From Prostheceraeus crozeri (lineage: Eukaryota > Platyhelminthes > Polycladida > Euryleptidae), in NCBI GenBank assembly GCA_907163375.1, contig CAJQUW010008760.1, forward strand, positions 1-64,000: 64,000 nt of DNA. The letters run 5' to 3'. Below the pieces are notes generated by a model. The model searched no databases, was not told the DNA's origin, and saw only the letters and a program-made list of their open reading frames with translations. A program made the translations under genes and the position numbers. This document shows, piece by piece, positions 1 to 9,714 of this stretch; the stretch's first letter is position 1; each line of letters starts with the position of its first letter.

Positions 1-2130
1 AACTATTGAAACTTTATTTTTAACTTGTTAACGGTTGAAACTTTGTTTTATTTCTATCATAGAAACAGATAAAACTTTATTTTTAACTTGTAAACGGTTG
101 AAACTTTGTTTTATTTCTAACATACAAACAGATAGAACTTTATTCTTAACTTGTAAACTGGTGAAATTTCATTCTATTTCTAACATATAAACAGATAGAA
201 CTTTATTCGTAACATACGCACTATTGAAACTTTATTCTTAACTTGTAAACTATTGAAACTTTATTTTAAACTTGTAAACGGTTAAAACTTTGTTTTATTT
301 CTATCATTAAACAGAATGAAACTTTATTCTTAACATACACACACTAAAGAAACTTCATTCTTAACTTGTAAACTATTGAAACTTTATTTTTAACTTGTTA
401 ACGGTTGAAACTTTGTTTTATTTCTAACACACACAAACAGCTTAAACTTTATTTCCAACATACACACTGTTGAAACTTTATTTCTAACTTGTAAACTCTT
501 GAAACTTTATTTTTAACTTGTTAACGGTTGAAACTTTATTCTATTTCTAACATGCAAACAGATAAAACTTTATTCTTAACTTGTAAACTGATGAAACTTC
601 ATTTTATTTCTAACATACAAGCTGATAAAACTTTATTGTTAACTTGTAAACTGGTGAAGCTTCATTTTATTTATAACATACAAACAGATAAAACTTTATT
701 CTTAATATACACACACTATTGAAACTTCATTCTTAACTCGCAAACTATTGAAACTTTATTTTTAACTTGTTAACGGTTGAAACTATGTTTTATTTCTAAC
801 ATACAAACAGATAAAACTTTATTTTTAACTTGTAAACGGTTGAAACTTTGTTTTATTTCTAACATACAAACAGATAGAACTTTATTCTTAACTTGTAAAC
901 TGGTGAAATTTCATTCTATTTCTAACATATAAACAGATAGAACTTTATTCGTAAGATACGCACTATTGAAACTTTATTCTTAACTTGTAAACTATTGAAA
1001 CTTTATTTTTAACTTGTAAACGGTTAAAACTTTGTTTTATTTCTATCATATAAACAGATGAAACTTTATTCTTAATATATACACACTATTGAAACTTCAT
1101 TCTTAACTTGTAAACTATTGAAACTTTATTTCTAACTTGTAAACTCTTGAAACTTCATTTTGATATACAAACAGCTAAAACTTTATTTCTAACGTATACA
1201 CCATTGAAGCTTTATTCTTAACTTGTAAACTATTGAAACTTTATTTTTAACTTGTTAACGGTTGAAACTTTGTTTTATTTCTAACATACAAGCAGATAGA
1301 ACTTTATTCTTAACTTGTAAACTATTGAAACTTTATTTCTAACTTGTAAACTCTTGAAACTTCATTTTGATATACAAACAGCTAAAACTTTATTTCTAAC
1401 GTATACACCATTAAAAATTAATTTCTAACTTGTAAACTCTTGAAACAGTTATAATTTTATTTTTAACTTGTAGACTGTTGAAACTTTATTTCTAACTGGT
1501 AAACTGTTGAAATGATATCTTTCATTTACAAATAGTAGAACACTTTGTCCAACTTGTAAACTAGTAAATCTTGTTCGCCATCGAATCTAACTATTTAAAT
1601 CTTCATCATGGAAATCAATGTTCCACAGTCGGAGTAAAAGTTTGAGATGATACACTCCTGGCAAACTAAACTCATGAAGTAGCTTTGCTGTAATACATTT
1701 CTATCTGTAAACATATGATAATGTTAAAGTGAATCTAAAACTTTTCAGCTTATTAATTGTTCATCGTTGCATCAACGCTTTAACACGTGAACAGTTATAA
1801 TTTATTTTTAATTTACACTTAGTCTAACTTGTAAACTAGTAAATCTTGCGATCTTATTTTTGCAAACAGTTGCACCTTTATTTCTAACGCATACACTATT
1901 GAAACTTTATTTCTAACTTGTAAACTCTTGAAACTTTATTTTGATATACAAACAGCTAAAACTTAATTTCTAACTTGTAAACTCTTGAAACAGTTATAAT
2001 TTTATTTTTAATTTACACTTAGTCTAACTTGTAAACTAGTAAATCTTGCGATCTTATTTTTGCAAACAGTTACACCTTTATTTCTAACGCATACACTATT
2101 GAAACTTTATTTCTAACTTGTAAATCTTAA
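1..2130. repeat. Composite AT-rich minisatellite
   Basis: The stretch is built from short, diverged monomers of about 28-35 bp around cores such as TTGAAACTTTATTTCTAAC, TTGTAAACTATTG and ATTTCTAACATACAAACAGA. The monomers are mixed in higher-order runs and not uniform. A 200-bp segment is duplicated near the right end: AAATCTTGCGATCTTATTTT begins at 1841 and again at 2041. Short open frames arise only from monomer periodicity and repeat the same peptide words, so I call none coding. The repeats fade out near 2130. Confidence 0.9.
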
Positions 2131-2339
2131 AACATTTCATATGGGCGATGATGATAGATGAAATAGTGTCAAATAAAATTAAGATAGCTTACACTTCTGA
2201 TACAGGGATAGCAATCGACTGCGATCCATGTGTAAAGAGCTTGTTAGACTACGAAAGAGAGAAGTGTGTTATGTTGCGTGTGGCGCGTGAGTGTCCTCCC
2301 ATTTCATTCCATTCATCAATTCGTCTCATTGATAGAGAC

Positions 2340-3760
2340 AGGTAGAACTCATGGTTCTCATAACGTATGCAATGGAAAGTTTTAGGCAACCTTCGACAGT
2401 TGGCTAAATGTCGCCCTGGCGCGAATGCATACTACGTTGAGATAGAGGCAATCACTTGCAAACATGACGCAGAGAGGTTTAACAAGATTGACCATTGCCG
2501 AATGTCCCTTGCGGTTTACATAGCTACGGGTTTCACCGCTGCCCTTTACAGGAACACCCGTCGAAAGGAAGTATTACACCGAACTTCATTTGCAACGTTC
2601 AAGTTGACTGATAACAGATTCAACTTAATGATAGTATTCGCCAGTCTAAAGACTGCCCAGGGCAAAACGCGTGGAGGCTCTATCATGTCTTGCCCCATAG
2701 TGGACGATTATACGGTAGTGTGTTAGTAGATTTCAATCATTGAAAAGGGAAGATGAGAATCATTTCATTTGTCTCATCAACGTTTATCATGGGAGCAATC
2801 ATTGAAGGGACATCTAATGAATTACATTTCACTCTACTCCATATCATAAAGACTAACCTTTGTCGAATGGCTGAAGTACTCTGACCTGGCGAGAGAAAGC
2901 GTCACGTTGAGTATGAAGCCGAACGCCCAACATGAGCAACGGCTCAGAGGTTTCGGTCTAACAAACGACGAACAACCCGTGCAACACAATCCCTCTACGG
3001 CAGTACCCGCCGTCCCGAAGGAACGCTCGAGCAAAGGAGGTATTACAGCGATGATGTGCTTTATGAGTAGAAGTGAATCTCTTGATAGCAAGAGACTATT
3101 CAACTAGATAGCAAGTCAAAAATAACCTGATAGCAGGACAAATGTATAGTCAGTAATTTACACTTAGTGAGGAATGATAGATTTGAGTGTAGTGAGTGGC
3201 ACTCGATCCCGTCGACAGCCCGAAGGCCTTGTACTCATCACTAGGGAAGTGAGAGATCTTCCCCGATACCCGCTCTTTACAGCTGAAGACATCATTGTCA
3301 CTGCCCCGAAGTGGTAACAACAACGCCGAGTCAAAGGTAGTGAACAGTAGCGGGGATCTAACCCCTCAAAGCTGCCTTAGTCTTAGTTAAATTTGAAATC
3401 TGATAGCAGATTTGAACTCAGCATACTTGAAAACCTTGAGGAAACATCCCAAGTTATTGCTTTGATCTGCTTGATAGCAAGCCGTAGAGAGCTTGATTCA
3501 CCAGCGTTTTGCAATGGAGATGTTTAGAGGCCACCCATGACAAGATAGCTAAGACTCAACCGATTGGCGTTCAAAGTGCTACGTTGAGAGCTGTGTCAAA
3601 TGCCCAACATGAGACATGAGTTGTCCCAGCGGTTACGGTCTTAAATATGACACATTCCCTTGCCACACTTATCACTACGGCATCGTCCGCCGTCCCGAAG
3701 GAACACCCTGTCAGTGGAATATTACAGCAAAACTCTCCGTGTCTTGCTCGCTTTCAGTGA
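2340..3760 (+). repeat. Three diverged copies of a non-coding repeat unit
   Basis: Three segments share an ordered set of short blocks: TGGCG, TACGTTGAG or ACGTTGAG, AACATGA, a GGTTT/GGTTA block, then CCCG..GAAGGAA and a TATTACA block. They start near 2370, 2855 and 3535. GCCGTCCCGAAGGAAC is identical in copies two (about 3009) and three (about 3690), but the open frames read it in different phases. Conservation is therefore at the nucleotide level and not protein-coding. I do not recognise the family. It may be an old tandem duplication or a structured RNA. Confidence 0.55.
3078..3482 (+). other. Cluster of hairpins with a common ATAG loop
   Basis: Five small inverted repeats share the loop ATAG closed by G-C but have different stems. 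At 3078-3095 the stem is TCTCTTG/CAAGAGA. At 3103-3116 it is ACTAG/CAAGT with one mismatch. At 3126-3137 it is CCTG/CAGG. At 3396-3413 it is AAATCTG/CAGATTT. At 3469-3482 it is GCTTG/CAAGC. The core TGATAGCA is constant while the flanks covary. A related GTCTC/GAGAC hairpin lies at about 2322-2338. The function is unknown. Confidence 0.6.
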
Positions 3761-3887
3761 AAAGCCGCTTATATCATGAGAAGACTGGCTCAGACATCAT
3801 TAAAAATGCTTTCATTGACTTCAGCAGGGTCGAAAACCCCAGAAAACCTCCAAAACTAGTGAATTTAAAATTTTCAACTTTTTAGCA

Positions 3888-3911
3888 CTACTTATGAAAT
3901 TTTATAAGTAG
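3888..3911. other. 8-bp stem hairpin
   Basis: CTACTTAT (3888-3895) pairs perfectly with ATAAGTAG (3904-3911) around an 8-nt AT loop. It sits in otherwise featureless sequence between the repeat units to the left and the G-tract repeat block to the right. It has no recognisable terminator or coding context. Confidence 0.4.
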
Positions 3912-4109
3912 TCCATCACTTAGGACAGGTCAATAGCGACCGAACCTTTTTTGAATCAAGTCAAACGGACTTGTAGAAGCAAAGTTACGAGCCTTTAAAG
4001 TTTTGGAGTCTTTTATGGCCTGGAGACGAAGGCCATCTCCTGGCGAACCTCTAAGTCTGACGGCTTAGCTGATATCAGCAATGAAATTTTCTAAGTCGGT
4101 TTCTTATAG

Positions 4110-6850
4110 AAACTTGGAATTTGGAATGTCCGAAGCTATCATCGGAGCTCAGAGAGACGACCTACCTCTGACAATCGTTCTCCTCTAAATGACAAGTCTC
4201 CGTCGGTTCCCAGCTTATATAGTGTGTGGCGATCAGCTGATGACGTAATACCCATCATCCAAACACTAAAAATCCCGTCTTTCTCCGGTTCTAGTGCTCC
4301 GATTGAGCTGGAAATACACCATTTCCATGTAGAATTTGATGCTGAATCCGAATCTGGCCTCCGTTTTCCCATCCGATGCTTCGTTTTGGCTCTATAGTAG
4401 GCAGCCATCGCAAAAATTCTAACTCTGTCGTTTTTCCGAAAAATGTTGAAAATTTTTTCTCTCCGATTGACTTGAAACTCACCATACAGATAAAGAATCT
4501 GACGCTGATTCCAAATCTGAAATCCGTTTTCCCATCCGATACTTCGTTTTGAAGCTAGAGCCCAAAACGTCCCAAATTCTAACTCTGTCGTTTTTCGCCA
4601 ATGTCCCAAAATCTTAAATGGCGTCTCACATCTAAACGAAGACAGATAGGAACAAGCCGATTCTTTCACTGAATTTGTCTCACTCTTAGCTTTCAAACGA
4701 GCTATGGCACGACAAAATCCATCCACTGGAAGCCAAAATCGAAGCAAGCTGTCCAGAGGGGGGGGGACGTCAGCGAAAAATTTTTTCTCTCCGATTGAGC
4801 TGGAAATACACCATTTCCATGTAGAATTTGACGCTGAATCCGAATCTGGCCTCCGTTTTCTCATCCGATGCTTCGTTTTGGCTCTACAGTAGGCAGCCAT
4901 CGCAAAAATTCTAACTCTGTCGTTTTTTCGAAAAATGTTGAAAATTTTTTCTCACCGATTGACTTGAAACTCACCATACAGATAAAGAATTTCACGCTGA
5001 TTCCAAATCTGAAATCCGTTTTCCAATCCGATGCTTCGTTTTGAAGCTAGAGCCCAAAACGTCCCAAATTCTAACTCTGTCGTTTTTCGCCAATGTACCT
5101 GAGCTCCGACCTAAAATCTTGTAACCGCTCTAACTTGTGAACGGCTGCTCCGATTGACTCGCAACCAAAAATGTGGTCGAGCAGTGTTTTCTCCTCTTTC
5201 AAACGAGTAGCTGTAAGACAAAATCCGTCCACTAGAACCAAAGTTAGAACAAAGGGGGGGGACGTCAGCGAAATTTGATGAAACAAACTTTGGTAAAGGT
5301 CCCAGGTCGAAATTCCACACTTTGGAAAATTTTTAATTTTTCCCATACAAAGTCACTCTGACACTTAGGATTTTTTCAGGTGAGCTCCGACCTAAAATCT
5401 TGTAACCGCTCTAACTTGTGAACGGCTGCTCCGATTGACTCGCAACCAAAAATGTGGTCGAGCAGTGTTTTCTCCTCTTTCAAACGAGTAGCTGTAAGAC
5501 AAAATCCGTCCACTAGAACCAAAGTTAGAACAAAGGGGGGGGGACGTCAGCGAAATTTGATGAAACAAACTTTGGTAAAGGTCCCAGGTCGAAATTCCAC
5601 ACTTTGGAAAATTTTTAATTTTTCCCATACAAAGTCACTCTGACACTTAGGATTTTTTCAGGTGAGCTCCGACCTAAAATCTTGTAACCGCTCTAACTTG
5701 TGAACGGCTGCTCCGATTGACTCGCAACCAAAAATGTGGTCGAGCAGTGTTTTCTCCTCTTTCAAACGAGTAGCTGTAAGACAAAATCCGTCCACTAGAA
5801 CCAAAGTTAGAACAAAGGGGGGGGAGGTCAGCGAAATTTGATGAAACAAACTTTGGTAAAGGTCCCAGGTCGAAATTCCACACTTTGGAAAATTTTAATT
5901 TTTCCCATACAAAGTCACTCTGACACTTAGGATTTTTTCAGGTGAGCTCCGACCTAAAATCTTGTAACCGCTCTAACTTTTGAACGAAGACAGATAGGAA
6001 CAAGCCGATTCTTTCACTGAATTTGTCTCACTCTTAGCTTTCAAACGAGCTATCGCACGACAAAATCCGTCCACTGGAAGCCAAAATCGAAGCAAGCTGT
6101 CCAGAGGGGGGGGGGACGTCAGTGAAAATTTTTTCTCTCCGATTGAGCTGGAAATACACCATTTCCATGTAGAATTTGACGCTGAATCCGAATCTGGCCT
6201 CCGTTGTCCCATCCGATGCTTCGTTTTGGCTCTACAGTAGGCAGCCATCGCAAAAATTCTAACTCTGTCGTTTTTTCGAAAAATGTTGAAAATTTTTTCT
6301 CTCCGATTGACTTGAAACTCACCATACAGATAAAGAATCTGACGCTGATTCCAAATCTGAAATCCGTTTTCCCATCCGATACTTCGTTTTGAAGCTAGAG
6401 CCCAAAACGTCCCAAATTCTAACTCTGTCGTTTTTCGCCAATGTCCCAAAATCTTAAATGGCGTCTCACATCTAAACGAAGACAGATAGGAACAAGCCGA
6501 TTCTTTCACTGAATTTGTCTCACTCTTAGCTTTCAAACGAGCTATGGCATGACAAAATCCATCCACTGGAAGCCAAAATCGAAGCAAGCTGTCCAGAGGG
6601 GGGGGGACGTCAGCGAAAAATTTTTTCTCTCCGATTGCTTTCAAATTCACCATACAGATGCAGAATTTCACGCTGAATCCGAATCTGACCTCCGTTTTCT
6701 CATCCGAGGCTTCGTTTGGGCCCTACACACCAAAACGTCCCACATTTTAACTCTGCCAAAATTTTGAAGAAACAGTTTTTCTCGCCGATTGAGCTGGAAA
6801 TCACATCACAGATGCAGAATTTGACGCTGAATCCGAATCTGGCCACCGTT
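4110..6850. repeat. Complex segmental repeat block with poly-G tracts
   Basis: Long segments recur nearly unchanged: the block beginning CCGATTGAGCTGGAAATACA occurs at about 4297, 4794 and 6140. It is followed each time by TCTAACTCTGTCG and, further on, by a G tract and ACGTCAGCGAA. Frames of up to 253 codons are open on the minus strand, but they shift between repeat copies and break at G-tract length changes. I treat them as by-products and not genes. The family is not recognised. Confidence 0.75.
5101..5981. repeat. 281-bp tandem triplication
   Basis: A unit beginning GAGCTCCGACCTAAAATCTT starts at 5101, 5382, 5664 and, truncated, at 5944, giving spacings of 281, 282 and 280 bp. The copies are almost identical. 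Their length differences come mainly from the internal G tract (8, 9 and 8 G) and an A/T run. It is embedded in the larger repeat block and shares its G-tract module, which suggests recent local amplification. Confidence 0.9.
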
Positions 6851-6863
6851 TCACCATCCAAGA

Positions 6864-6966
6864 CAACCTAGGCGGTCGCCCATGTCAACCTAGACGGTCG
6901 CCCACGTCAACCTAGACGGTCGCCCACGTCAACCTAGACGGTCGCCCAAGTCAACCAGGCGGTCGG
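6864..6966. repeat. 22-bp GC-rich minisatellite
   Basis: The unit CAACCTAGACGGTCGCCCACGT is repeated from 6864, 6886, 6908, 6930 and, truncated, 6952, with one or two substitutions per copy. It is much richer in GC than its neighbourhood and sits between two poly-G modules. Confidence 0.9.
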
Positions 6967-7003
6967 ACCAACTCACTCGAGTCTCACACTCTGTCGTTGC
7001 AGA

Positions 7004-7090
7004 GGGGGGGGGAGTCAGCGAACATGTTGTTAACCAACCTGGTCGGCACACCACGACAGACCACAACCTCTGTCGTTCCAGAGGGGGGGG
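7004..7090. repeat. Two further poly-G modules
   Basis: G9 at 7004-7012 is followed by AGTCAGCGAAC, and G8 at 7083-7090 is preceded by CTCTGTCGTTCCAGA. Both carry the flanking words seen in the block to the left, so they are outlying members of the same repeat. From 7100 to 7740 I see no gene, no clear repeat and no long open frame. Confidence 0.6.
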
Positions 7091-7739
7091 CGCGCTGTGT
7101 TTATTCTGGACCTTTTGTTACTACTTGCATTATTGCAATACATGTACATTTTACAATTACATACAACATTTACAATTTAAGCACAAGTATATTGGAGAAG
7201 ACCTGCATTTATAATTAGGAATCATATGGTCATCCAAAAGAATCGCATACCGATACATGGAAAATTTGATGGAATTTAGCAGTAAAATCAAGTCTAATTT
7301 CATACAATAATTTCAGGATGTATAGGCTAATGATAAACAATTAATATTCACACTAATTTTTTTCAAAATATTGTGATTTTAGCAAGCCCTGAATAGAAAT
7401 GGACTTACCCATGGCTAACTTACCACATTCTCTCTCATCTATATCTGCATTCATCGTGGCAAGCTCTTCCGGAGATTTTTTCCTGGTGAAAGGTGCCGTT
7501 GGTGCTAATATCAATGCTGGCCCTCTCTCTCAACGCCAAAGACAATGGAGAATATAATGGCCAGATGATCGAGTTTCATTTTCATCCTACCCATTTCAAT
7601 GAACACTTCTTTGAACCAGGTTGCAATAAAAAGAAATCGTAAGAAATGACGTATGACTGGCATACATCAAGGCCTTTCATGAATGTCTCACTCGAGTAAA
7701 ATATGTCAAAAATGTATGGTGCTGTTCCTATGATTAAAT

Positions 7740-8120
7740 TCAATCTGGAGATCTCGATTACCGAGATGTCGACACGATCTCGACCAATTTTTAGGCTTTC
7801 GAGATCTCGAAATTACAGTGCCGAGATCTCGACTTTTTGCGATTAGATTTTTGATACTATCATGAAAATTAATGTTACGTACGGTATTGCTTACTGGAAC
7901 ATTTGGTCAAGACGCCAAATGTACTAATATTACCATGATCACTTATTAAATGCCACTTAAAAGGTATAGTTCAAAAGTAAAAGGATTACAAATGTAACTT
8001 ATATTATTCTAAGTCTGCAACAGAATTTTTTCTGACTTCTTCAAAGAGCTATTTTCGGGGAACTTAGTATTAAAGTTTTTTGACACCAATTTACGTTCCA
8101 TGAAGATAACTTTGTGAAGA
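7740..8120 (+). repeat. Dispersed repeat family X, copy 1, left half
   Basis: The segment contains two perfect CGAGATCTCG palindromes (7800-7809, 7822-7831). It then continues with sequence alignable to 24130-24340, including a block around 'catttggtca..gccaaatg'. The family continues after the Copia insertion at 15617. No protein is evident. It is probably a non-autonomous element or an old duplicated region. Confidence 0.6.
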
Positions 8121-8125
8121 GGTCA

Positions 8126-8485
8126 TGTTGAGTGTAGATGGCACTCAAATATTCTTTTCTTTTGTTCCCTGTATAAGTTGGCATAGTTATTGGTACTACT
8201 GAATAAGTTAGTAAGTAACTTCCCATGTTTGATATCGCTATAATTGTATCGTATCGTGAAGTGTCAGTTTATTCTGCAGCGCTGTGTTGTATTGGCTAAT
8301 GCAAAAGTTGTTTTAGTGAACATGCATCCTCTCGGTATAAATGTAATGTGTCAGAAACTATTCAAATCACAACCCACTTATCACGTGCTGTTATCACGTC
8401 TGTATCTTTGCCAACTATACATCTGACTCAAATACAATTAAAGTTATTCGCATTGTTTTGCTTTTTAACCTGCGCTACAACAACA
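8126..8485 (+). repeat. Copia 5' LTR
   Basis: 360 bp, starting TGTTGAGTG and ending CTACAACAACA. It matches the 3' LTR at 15252-15611 without a difference that I can find. A 60-codon open frame inside it occurs in both LTRs and has no recognisable domain, so I do not call it a gene. Confidence 0.95.
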
Positions 8486-8500
8486 GGTTATGGGCACAGA
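8486..8500 (+). promoter_or_regulatory. Copia primer-binding site, internal tRNA-iMet type
   Basis: GGTTATGGGCACAGA directly follows the 5' LTR. It closely resembles the binding site of Drosophila copia, which pairs with an internal (half-tRNA) region of initiator tRNA-Met and not with its 3' end. This assignment is from memory of copia and was not aligned here. Confidence 0.7.
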
Positions 8501-8627
8501 AAACGTCTCAATGCGTGTTATTGTGAATAACTGTAACTCATTATTGTCGTCGTGCATCTGACATTGAATTTTACCTCGCGTTCGTCGTTGTGACCTTGGT
8601 GTCTCCAGCTGTGGATTCAGTGTAGTA

Positions 8628-9166
8628 ATGGAGGCAACATCGGCGAAATTACCCTTACTCAAAGACAGATTCGAGTCTTGGCGAGGATGGAAAATGCATA
8701 TGCAAGCCCTTCTATTGGCGGACGACTTATGGGAAGTAGTTGGCACTGGTACCGAGAAGAAGCCGTTGCCCATTGCCCTTCTTGCTGACGGGTCAAATGC
8801 GGCTGATGTCAGAGTCAGAGAAAAACAGATTTCTACGTTCAACGATAAAGTGAAGAGAGCCATCAAGATTCTCGTCACTGGAATTAGTGGTGAACTGTTT
8901 TATTTGTGGGATGGTTTTCCTGATGACCCTAGAAAGTTATGGGTTGATCTCGTCACTCATTTTCAAACGCAGACTCACAGCCATCGCTTTTCTGTTCGTG
9001 CGCAGCTTGATTCTCTTGTTTTGAAGGATCGCACTGACCCGGAGAAGTGGTTAAAGGAACGTCTGAGACTGTATCAACAATATGCGATGAGTGGTAATCC
9101 CATCGACGAGATGGAACAGTGCATCTTGACTTTAAATTCGCTTCCACCATCTTGGAAAGAATTTAA
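8628..9166 (+). CDS. gag: Copia gag, N-terminal part, split by piggyBac
   Basis: This is the start of the Gag-Pol polyprotein that forms the cytoplasmic virus-like particle. The ATG at 8628 is the first in frame, 142 nt after the LTR. The residues match the Copia-type Gag helical domain (KDRFESWRGWKMHMQALL near residue 12, LDSLVLKDRTDPEKWLKERL near 125-145). The frame is cut at the TTAA 9163-9166. Beyond it, 23 codons of piggyBac end sequence lead to a stop at 9234-9236. The piggyBac insertion site lies in the same frame as the downstream segment, so the original polyprotein was a single frame. I do not treat the two parts as a working gene. Confidence 0.9.
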
Positions 9167-9182
9167 CCCGCATGTGATCAGG

Positions 9183-9376
9183 CGGACAAAAGTGTCCGTT
9201 AACGATTTTCAAACTGCTCTTTTTCATGATCGATAGCTTATCCGTCCGTAATATCATGTGACTTTGTTCATATGGTGAGGTAGATATTCATGCTAAAAGG
9301 ATTTTCGATTTGATCTATTAGAATGCGATCAGCAGCAGAATAACCTGTTGCGGTTCAAGGCGGACAAAAGTGTCCG
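9183..9376. repeat. piggyBac left subterminal palindromes
   Basis: CGGACAAAAGTGTCCG (6-bp arms, loop AAAG) occurs at 9183-9198 and 9361-9376, both within the longer direct repeat AGGCGGACAAAAGTGTCCGT. A third copy is at 11622-11637 near the right end. Repeated subterminal motifs are typical transposase-binding sites in piggyBac elements. That role is inferred here. Confidence 0.7.
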
Positions 9377-9714
9377 TTCATACATAGAGTCATTTTCATT
9401 CGATTTAAGCATCTTCACAACCCGAAGCTATTGTCTCATTGTGAAATAAACTAATTCATAGAGATGATAACGTCATCCTTTCCAAGATAGTTGATTCTCT
9501 ATGGTTGATTCATCGATTGACAGAAACACGACGAACGAGAGTGTGTGCGTATTTTTAGCACGTGCGTGTGATTCATTCTGTGTTTCGTCCATTGATGTTA
9601 TTTGATAGACGAAGCCAATCAACTTGAAGAATGTTTTCCGTCTGACTCGACGCTGTTTGTGTTTCATCTTGTACGCATAATATCATTGTCTTCGGACTCA
9701 CAGCTGCTCGCAAG

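Noticed and set aside
4139..6671. Minus-strand frames of 253 and 232 codons as genes
   Set aside because: They run through repeat copies, change phase at G-tract length differences, and the same DNA is also open in other frames. The residues simply mirror the repeat.
8244..8426. 60-codon frame in the Copia LTR
   Set aside because: It occurs in both LTRs because they are identical. No ATG context, domain or homology that I can see.
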